From assembly GCA_028565635.1 (NCBI GenBank), contig JAOXYB010072722.1, positions 1 through 14,801 on the forward strand: a stretch of DNA of 14,801 bases, written 5' to 3'. The DNA comes from Phoronis ovalis. Taxonomy: Eukaryota > Phoronida > Phoronidae. Below the pieces are notes generated by a model that worked only from the letters and a program-made list of their open reading frames with translations, made no database searches and was not told the origin of the DNA. Position numbers and translations under genes: made by a program. Below, piece by piece: positions 1 to 6,438 of the stretch. Each line of letters begins with the position of its first letter. Positions within the stretch are counted from its first letter, which is position 1.

Positions 1-31
1 GACGACAGCGCCGCCGCATACCCTACGACTA

Positions 32-65
32 TATGCCCATTCACTATTACATAGTGATGGGCATA
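32..65. repeat. Near-perfect hairpin in the left-most intron
   Basis: A 16-nt arm (32-47, tatgcccattcactat) and a 15-nt arm (51-65, atagtgatgggcata) are reverse complements apart from one unpaired base, around a 3-nt loop (tac). It lies in the intron downstream of the last visible exon. It could be part of a small transposon terminus or a folded intron element; neither is shown. Confidence 0.7.
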
Positions 66-212
66 AAAACCAGGAATTGTATTCAACTGAAGGTTCAATG
101 GTGGTGCCTCAAGTGCATGCAAATAGATTATTAAAGCAAGCATTAACTGAACAAAAGCTGACTTAACAATAAATATGAAAGTATAATGACCCTAATTCTA
201 ACATCAACTAAC

Positions 213-473
213 CTGCAGCATTTATTATCAGAGCACAGAATGTTCCAGCTTCTACATCATCCAAGTGCAGTTTATGTAGAGCTTCACCAATCCGTAGTAA
301 CTCTAACTTTATAACATAAAATGGATGGTCAGGTGGTATCTGCCAATTCCAGAAGAACTTAAAATTTCTTTTTTCAGGATCAAAGAATTTTTGACAAGCT
401 TGAACAAAAGATATTTGAAAGCAACCCAGCTTACACAATAAACTTTGGTCTTCTTCTGACAGAGTGATAAAAC
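213..473 (-). CDS. Exon: LBD helices about 3 to 8 (receptor LBD signature)
   Basis: The acceptor is TTTCTCTTTTCAG before 473 and the donor is GCAG|GTTAGT after 213 (phase 1 in, phase 1 out). It encodes residues 912-998. It starts [17 protein letters not shown], the LBD signature (F..L...DQ..LL), then [13 protein letters not shown] (helix 5). An aromatic beta-turn region ([15 protein letters not shown]) leads to [20 protein letters not shown], matching helices 7-8 (L.LDx.E...L.A). The usual Lys directly after LL in the signature is displaced by one (LLCK). Helices 9-12 and AF-2 must be encoded left of the window: no plausible exon is visible at 1-212. Confidence 0.94.
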
Positions 474-3400
474 CTGAAAAGAGAAACTATTAAATAAATA
501 ACTTAAAATGTAAAGGCATTACAACCATGGTTCATGAAAAAATACTACATGATAATCAGTAGAGTTCAAATTTATTTTGACTGGAGTGAAGAGGTGTTCC
601 AGACAAAATTTCACCTGGGATTTTCTTGGTGAATGCGGTGTGAACAATGCTGTTCCGGATGATTCTTTTCTTTATATGTACCCACTGTAGACTATGTGGT
701 GCAGTCACAGACCAGTTTAGATCCTAGAAAAAAGTATCATTTTATAGTAAAAGCAACAGAGCATCATTATCTGAAGCAACTGAAAACAAAACTTAATAGA
801 CATCAGGGTACGCTTACATACTTGTCTAGTAAAATTTCTGGATTGCCTAAATTTCCTTTTTTTACCGAAAATGTTTTATATAGTGGATGGGAAATTCTAT
901 TGTAATGTGCAATTCACATATTGGTCAGGGAAAGGCCCAATTCAGCTATTTCAAAGAGCACCAAATTCACAGTAAAAGTTAGGCCACCTTCGGCTGAAAG
1001 TAGATTAAACAGAATAGAATGCAATTCATAACAGATTTTCAGAAAGCGAAATTTACATTACTCAGTTAAACGCTAAGAAATAAAAAAACCTTCCACTAAA
1101 AGAACTCTTAATAAAACAGGTAGCTTGAATTTCTAATTAAATAAACATAAACTTACAAGATTAGCATTCTTAGAGTGTATACGTGGTAATACTTTTGCTT
1201 CGTCTACAGACTCGCACATTTCTATATAATTAACTTCTATTTCTTTAAGCAGGTGCTCCAAGGAATCATTGAGTTCAACAGGCTGCTGAGGTTTCTCATA
1301 TTTCCAATAGGACAAATCTATTAAATGCTGAAGATGAGACATGTTAGACTGGAGTCCCTTGGTTAAACTTTCATGATCGCAACAACTTGAACGTGTGTGG
1401 TCATAATCGTCTTCAAAGTCTTTACGTTTCGAACATGCCAACGACTGTTGTTTGCAGTCAGTAGATGTCCTTACATCACTACTACGTGTTCTTACATCAC
1501 CACCAGGTGTCCTTGTATACTGTGCTTGAATAGGATGCGACAGAAAATTATTTCTGTCTTCAGTTTTTTTGAAAACAGTATCAAAAAGTTGTTCAACAAC
1601 ATTATTGCTATTAGAACTAGACAGAACGTGTAGGTGATCATCAGATAAATTCAAATAAGCTTTGTGAACATCGTAAATGGATTTGACGTTAGTAAATATG
1701 TGCTCGTCCGGGAATTTTTTTGAATGCCTTGTAGCCATAACATCTAAATGGCATGCTATATCAAACTCCCCCGTTTCAGAACTTAGACCAAATGGACTAG
1801 AAACCTCGTATCCATAATTTTCACTCCAATCTGGACTTGAATTTGAAAAATCTGAGTTGCTACTCGCAGGGCTTTTAATGGAATTTTGTAGTTGCACTGA
1901 GCTAAACCTATGTGAAACACTTGGAGAAAGATAATTCAAATCTCTTTTTTGAGGTTCTTCATTGTCCACCCTGTGTTTCTGTAGATGGGTATCAGTACAT
2001 GTCCTAGCAGTTAAACCCATAATTTCATTTAGATCCTCTTCTGTAATTTCTTTGCATTCTGTATCATGAGGTTTCTTGTAGGGTAATTCATTCTTATGAA
2101 AGTTTGGTTCATCTTGCTGTTTTAAGTATGTCTGTGGCAACAATGCAGGTCTGTTTATACTTCTGTACATAGCATTTGAAATGTCATTACCAGGTAAAGT
2201 ACAAGATGGATGAGTTACGTTTATATCTTGTGAGGAAATCATAGGTAAAGGCTGCGGAACTCGAGTGCAATGGTTATTGTTAGCTGGTGCTTGTGAGACT
2301 TGAGCATTACGATTGCTGTTTGTAATTAATGGATGTGCTATTGGACTTAATACACTATGTGGTGAAACAGGTACGCTTACAGTAGGTGAAAAAAACGTTG
2401 AATTTCCACAGGTAAATTGCAAAGATGAAATGTCTTGTCTCTGTATATTAGGTGAGATCGCTCCCTCAGTATCTGAGAAAGATGATAAACGACTTCTGTC
2501 CCTTTTAACTGCAGAAGGCGCTGGGAGGTCAAAACTTGAGAATGATGATGAAAATGTTACTGCTCCAGTGTCAACCTTACTCGCAATCTCTAATTGAGTA
2601 GCTTCATATTTGTGCAAATGTATATCTTCTTCTGTATTACCAGATTTGAAGGCAGCCCTCTCCCGGTGCTCAAGATCTTCGGGTGAAGCAAGTTCCAATG
2701 ATTTGCGAGGTCTTCCCATCTTGATAGCTAAGAATTGGAGAGAATAAAAACGTTGCTTAATCAAAAAGAAACTACCACAATAATTTTCTCCCATATCTGT
2801 ATGCCTGGATATCACACTCAGTTTTAAGTACTACAACTAATGGCAGCTTTAATAAATGAGCCAATCTTGCACTCTAGGCCCACAGTTCTTGTGATAAATG
2901 TCTTCCAAATAAAACAGATGACTATAGAGGTGTTATGAATAATGTTAATTTTGCCTCATTTGAGATATGCTGCCAAGGGATTTATAGCAGACGATGGAAT
3001 AGCAGATGCATCAGATGGATCCCACAAGTTTTTGTGTTTATGTATGAATTATGTAAAGGTGGGGAGAGTTGTGGGATTAATCAATATTTTTGTTTTGCTA
3101 GGCCACTTAGTGCATGCACATTTTTGATGGAGTATAATTGATAATTGCAGATAGTTTCTTAAAGAATAAAGTTGTATGTGAATGAAGTCTTGTACTCAGA
3201 ATTCAACAGGTGATTTATTATTTTCTTACCATTCCTGCTCATTCCAACTGAAATACACTTGTCATAACGACAATAGCGACATGTATTTCTACTGCGTGGT
3301 GTTATAGTGCAGGTTTTGTCTCCCTTACATGTGTATATGCTGGCCTCTTTCAAGCCTCGGCGAAAAAATTTCTAAAAAATAATTGCTTTACTTGAAGAAC

Positions 3401-5714
3401 TAAACATAATAAAGAAAAATAAATAAATATGAAATAGCCTTAGTTTAAAAGGTAGGTACCTATATGAGAATATTATATTAATGGGATGAGGAAAAGTTTG
3501 AATTTTACTGGATGCGAAATATTTCTTTTATAATTATTTTAATTACAGCAAATCTTTAATATTTCTATGAACTGGCAGAGAAACAACAGTCTAGGAAAAT
3601 TATTTTGCAAAAATTGCAACTATTTTTTGACCAAATATTGTGTCCATTGTGCATTAATCTTTTAGAGATATATATTCCAATAAAATTAAACTTACTACGA
3701 GACTGAAATTTATGCAGCTGTTGAGAATAAACTGTTAATTTGGAAACATTGCGTCGCGTTCAAGCAAACATAATTACCTTACACCCTTCACAAGTGCTGA
3801 CACCAAAATGGACGCCATTGGCTATGTCACCGCAGACTTTGCACAAACTTTGACCCTCTGCAGGCAGCACAACTTCAGGCTTTTCTGAAAGTGAAATCTC
3901 GAATGAAGTAAATAATTATATGGAAAACTATCCTCATTTGCGAATCCTGTGAACAAAATGCATAATTACTTTAAAAGCTTAAAGACAACAACTTTCTACA
4001 ATAACACAAAACTCCTACACAACGCTTCCTCACATAGACATTTTAAGAAAAGAAAACAATTTCAGAGAATCTTATTGATATTAAATCTACATACAATACA
4101 AACAAAAATGCAGAGATTTTCTTAAATATCTTTTACAAGTAAGTGTCCCTTAAATTTATTTTTTTCTTAAAATGTACACATGAAAAATTGAACAAAGTAT
4201 GTTTTGGTGGAAGTATTTGTAGAAAAACGTTTCTGCTAATACATCTGCCAGCTATACATTATCCAGATACACTGTCCAAGGGAAATTTTCAATACTAAAA
4301 CTACGCAACTCATTTCATCGCTTACCCTTTCTGCACATGCCAGCAGCTAGACATTGCTGATATCTACAATACTGACATCTTTGTTGACAAGGGCCTCGCT
4401 TCCCGCAGTTGATGTCACCTTGGCATTTTAAATTGTTGGCTGTGTCAGCATCCTTTGTACACCGAATGAAAAAACTCTGCAGGTGAGAAAATAATTATTA
4501 TTTACAGACATTTCTGCTATTGTTAATATATAGGCTAGATACTAACATGTTCAAAAGGTAGGTTTAATTTTGATTTTACTTTTGAGAATAGCAAATTGAA
4601 ATTACGGTGGTTAGCACCTACTGCTAAGGACAACTTACTTTCATTCTGCGCTTGGAGTTAAATTCTAGATAGTTAAATGTAAAATGGACTAATAAAAACA
4701 TACTTTTTTTAATTAGACAAGTACTGCAAAATAGAAGTTAGAAAACGCAATTTCAATGTATGTCTCATGATTATGAGGTCATTTTGAGTAACATTATTTT
4801 TTATAATAGACCAATTTCGAAAACCCGACATTCTTGTAGGTGAACAGACTGAGCTGACACTAGCAGCCAAAATCAACTTCAACTGTTATACCTCCAATAT
4901 ATGATTCTCAGATTCGTGAAACTTTGCCTGTGTTGTATTCAAATTGTATGCATATAATAAGTAATTTCTCTCGCAAATAGCAAAGCAAAATTTAAAAGAT
5001 CTTGAGATGCACTGATGGACACCTTCATGTTGCCAGCATTAGTAAAATATGCCACCTACCTTGCAAGGTAAACACACCAATGCGCCAAAATACATTCCAC
5101 TAGCCTCTAAACCACAAACACTACACATTTTTATTGGTTTTGTAGATTTTTCTATTCCAGTTGTATCCAGACTTGTTGCTGCAGATACATAACTTGCAGC
5201 TGTAGATTCGTGAATGATGGAATTTGGAGTGGCGGCACAGGCTGTCGTTGGAATGCTCGACAGAGTTACATGTCCAGTGTAAAAATTTGTAGGAACTGGA
5301 AATGATGAGAATGTGGCAGGATCAAATCTAGTGTTGCTTTGTAGCCCAGACTGAGACATTAACTCATCTTGACTTCTACGTAAATCCTGATAGGATGCCG
5401 ACTTATGATTACTTTGTAGAGGTTGTTGGACTGATTGTGAAGTCGTTGGACAGGAATAATTTGCAGGAGTCCGATCCTCCATAGGAACCCGCCTTATAAG
5501 ATTCCTGGTATATACACTTTCATGATTTCCTTCGCATATTTTACTCAAACTTGGCCAGTCTTCTGAAGATAAATTTCTGCTAGGTTCTGTCTTCAACCAT
5601 GGAAAAGCAAGTCGACTTGAGTTTGACTTGTACTGATCAAAACCCGCATGACCCTGGCTGCCCGTTTCATCAGTCCAGGAATTGATTTCAGAAGGTGAAT
5701 CAGAGAGCTTTTGC
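213..5714 (-). CDS. Nuclear receptor with two tandem DNA-binding domains (2DBD-NR), partial at both ends
   Basis: Seven exons join in frame: 5714-5060, 4476-4326, 3884-3778, 3371-3230, 2727-1157, 723-615 and 473-213, giving about 998 residues (residue 1 is the Gln codon at 5713-5711). Domains in order: Ser-rich A/B region (1-196); DBD1 (197-268) with Cys pattern C-x2-C-x13-C-x2-C, then C-x5-C-x9-C-x2-C; a short linker; DBD2 (283-351) with the same pattern; a C-terminal extension; a hinge of about 465 residues; and an LBD from about 837, including the signature around TKKIPGF and EEDQSLL. Nuclear receptors are nuclear transcription factors that bind DNA through the DBDs and may bind small ligands through the LBD. 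Two DBDs plus one LBD is the established 2DBD-NR architecture of invertebrates. The ligand is unknown. The start codon and the final LBD helices are outside the exons found. The family call is very secure; the subfamily is inferred. Confidence 0.95.
615..723 (-). CDS. Exon: LBD helices about 2 to 3
   Basis: This is a 109-nt exon. Its acceptor is ACTTTTTTCTAG before 723 and its donor is CCCAG|GTGAAA after 615 (phase 0 in, phase 1 out). It encodes 36 residues plus one base, starting [14 protein letters not shown] and ending AFTKKIPG. The end matches the conserved close of receptor LBD helix 3 (F/W-A-K-x-I-P-x-F), including the Lys that usually forms one half of the coactivator charge clamp. It was found by searching between the flanking exons for an exon with phase 0 in and phase 1 out. 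The joined frame reads [14 protein letters not shown] across the junction, which strongly supports both splice sites. Confidence 0.92.
724..1156 (-). other. Intron between the hinge exon and the small LBD exon
   Basis: A 433-bp GT-AG intron (GTAAGT...TTTCTAG), phase 0. A second acceptor-like site near 992 (CTACTTTCAG) would lead to an immediate stop in the required frame, so it is not used for coding. Confidence 0.85.
1157..2727 (-). CDS. Exon: C-terminal extension, very long hinge and start of LBD
   Basis: The acceptor CCAATTCTTAG precedes 2727, and the donor CTT|GTAAGT follows 1157 (phase 1 in, phase 0 out). The 1571-nt exon is open throughout and gives 524 residues (352-875). It begins [10 protein letters not shown], the T/A-box region, where GRPRK resembles an AT-hook core. 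A hinge of about 465 residues follows, rich in Ser, Asn, Asp and Gln, with basic patches (KRDRSR, SKRKD), a cluster of Ser-Pro sites (around 2330-2400) and a 7-residue repeat (DVRT...DVRT, at 1466-1515). The last 39 residues (from [13 protein letters not shown]) look like LBD helix 1 and contain an LxxLL string (LEHLL). Family hinges are usually far shorter, so this one is unusual. It is probably disordered and a site of phosphorylation, which is inference. Confidence 0.93.
2728..3229 (-). other. Intron between DBD2 and the hinge exon
   Basis: A 502-bp GT-AG intron (GTAAGA...TTCTTAG), phase 1, at the equivalent position to the intron that closes DBD1. Short open frames on the plus strand near 2935-3141 lack any recognisable content. 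Confidence 0.88.
3230..3371 (-). CDS. Exon: zinc finger 2 of DBD2
   Basis: The acceptor is ATTATTTTTTAG before 3371 and the donor is AATG|GTAAGA after 3230 (phase 0 in, phase 1 out). The 47 codons begin [15 protein letters not shown], so the complete P-box reads CEGCK-K, with Lys where most receptors and published 2DBD-NR second domains have Gly. Finger 2 is C-x5-C-x9-C-x2-C (CKGDKTC, then CRYC), followed by the standard post-finger helix [13 protein letters not shown]. The split codon joins the next exon to give SVGMSRNAIKMG, a canonical DBD to C-terminal-extension transition. This confirms the next acceptor. Confidence 0.96.
3372..3777 (-). other. Intron within DBD2
   Basis: A 406-bp GT-AG intron (GTAATT...TTTTAG), phase 0, directly after the P-box Lys of DBD2, at the same domain position and phase as the intron in DBD1. 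No other feature is seen. Confidence 0.9.
3778..3884 (-). CDS. Exon: inter-DBD linker and zinc finger 1 of DBD2
   Basis: The acceptor is TTTCACTTTCAG before 3884 and the donor is AAG|GTAATT after 3778 (phase 1 in, phase 0 out). It encodes 36 residues including the split Glu codon. A short linker ([14 protein letters not shown]) leads into finger 1: CKVCGD, a stretch containing HFGVST, then CEGCK. Spacing is the canonical C-x2-C-x13-C-x2-C. Only 27 residues separate the last zinc-binding Cys of DBD1 (255) from the first of DBD2 (283), so the two domains are closely tethered. This domain is closer to the ordinary receptor consensus than DBD1. Confidence 0.96.
3885..4325 (-). other. Intron between DBD1 and the linker
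   Basis: A 441-bp GT-AG intron (GTAAGC...TTTCAG), phase 1, just after the post-finger helix of DBD1. No other feature is seen in it. Confidence 0.9.
4326..4476 (-). CDS. Exon: zinc finger 2 of DBD1
   Basis: The acceptor is TTTTCTCACCTGCAG before 4476, and the donor is AAAGG|GTAAGC after 4326 (phase 0 in, phase 1 out). The 50 codons begin SFFIRCTKD, the usual continuation of a receptor P-box helix (CKxFF.R). Finger 2 has Cys at residues 236, 242, 252 and 255 (C-x5-C-x9-C-x2-C), followed by [14 protein letters not shown], the normal post-finger helix. The segment from the last Cys of finger 1 to the first of finger 2 is 18 residues, against 15 in DBD2 and typical receptors, so DBD1 is three residues longer there. 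Extra cysteines (in FFIRC, GPC, QQC and GMC) are not needed for zinc binding. Confidence 0.95.
4477..5059 (-). other. Intron within DBD1
   Basis: A 583-bp GT-AG intron (GTAGGT...CTGCAG), phase 0, lying directly after the P-box Lys codon of DBD1. AT-rich, with no coding or repeat signal seen. Confidence 0.9.
5060..5714 (-). CDS. Exon: A/B domain and zinc finger 1 of DBD1
   Basis: The acceptor is a T-rich tract ending in TTTTAG before 5714. The first base completes a split codon (phase 2 entry), so coding continues from an upstream exon. The donor is AAG|GTAGGT at 5060/5059, phase 0. The 218 codons encode a Ser/Thr/Gln-rich, probably disordered A/B region followed by residues 197-218, which carry finger 1: CSVC, 13 residues, then CLPCK. 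The P-box thus begins CLPCK rather than the common CEGCK. Residues 40-43 (LKTE, at 5596-5585) fit the psi-K-x-E sumoylation consensus within FPWLKTEP; such sites are common in receptor A/B regions, but modification here is only inferred. The first in-frame Met is at residue 78, so it is a less likely start, since the frame is open back to the acceptor. Confidence 0.93.
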
Positions 5715-6317
5715 CTAAAATTCAAGAAAAAAAAATTAACATTTTTATGAAAGGTAAATTTATATTTAAAAATAATGAATTGTGGTGAAAGAAATTACTT
5801 TTTCAAGATACATGTATGTAGTCATGGAATAATTACTGTTGCTTTGGATTTAACTTTTAGTGCTTTAGAGGGTTTTAAATAATGAAAAGCTGATAAGTTT
5901 CCTTTATGTCTGCAAAGGAGGAACTGGACAGTTTGTTATTGAAAGTTCTGTTGATCTTTAAATTGTGTATAATTCCATCCAGTTTGCACACCCTGCTTTG
6001 GTATTTCCCAAATTTGAAAAATAATAATTTTTGAACGTTGGATAACAGGTAACTAAGTTCCATACTCTATCTCCCATACATGTATTTTGTAAGATTTTGA
6101 AAATTTGTACATCTATATTTTTGAGGAAGTTAATATTAAAAAAAATTAAAATAAGGCGAGACCAAAAAAAAACTTGTTTAACGGGCCCAACTGCTTCAAA
6201 TTTTGGCATTTTAAATTTTTTTATTTATTGTATTGTAAAAAAATCAGAAAACATGCAAACCCAAATTTTTTCGGTGTTGTCTGATTCAATAATATTTTTA
6301 ATTCTTTTAACACTAAG
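5715..6317. other. Upstream non-coding DNA, probably first intron
   Basis: AT-rich sequence with many A/T homopolymers lies upstream of the A/B exon acceptor. The short open frames on both strands show no known motif. It is most likely intron, because the acceptor at 5714 requires an upstream exon. Confidence 0.6.
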
Positions 6318-6438
6318 AAAAGCCCGGCCAACTCGGTTTGCAAGGGCTTTTGCCAGTTAAACACCATTTTAAAGATAAAAGTAAAAACTGACCGAGCAAC
6401 TCAGTTTCTGAAAGCTTTCGCCCGTTAAGCAACTTTTA
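6318..6438. repeat. Degenerate 68-bp-spaced direct repeat with an inverted repeat
   Basis: Two segments, 6326-6370 and 6394-6438, share about 31 of 45 positions when aligned without gaps (common cores: caactc.gtttt-like, gcttt.gcc.gttaa). The first copy also contains the inverted arms aaaagccc (6318-6325) and gggctttt (6344-6351). The sequence is more GC-rich than its surroundings. It is probably a fragment of an old repeat; the family is not recognised. Confidence 0.5.

Noticed and set aside
2313-2597. Plus-strand open frame opposite the hinge exon
   Set aside because: It is a shadow of the long minus-strand exon, with no motif and no splice support.
2935-3141. Overlapping plus-strand open frames in the intron after DBD2
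   Set aside because: Short, without recognisable content, and lying inside a well-supported intron.
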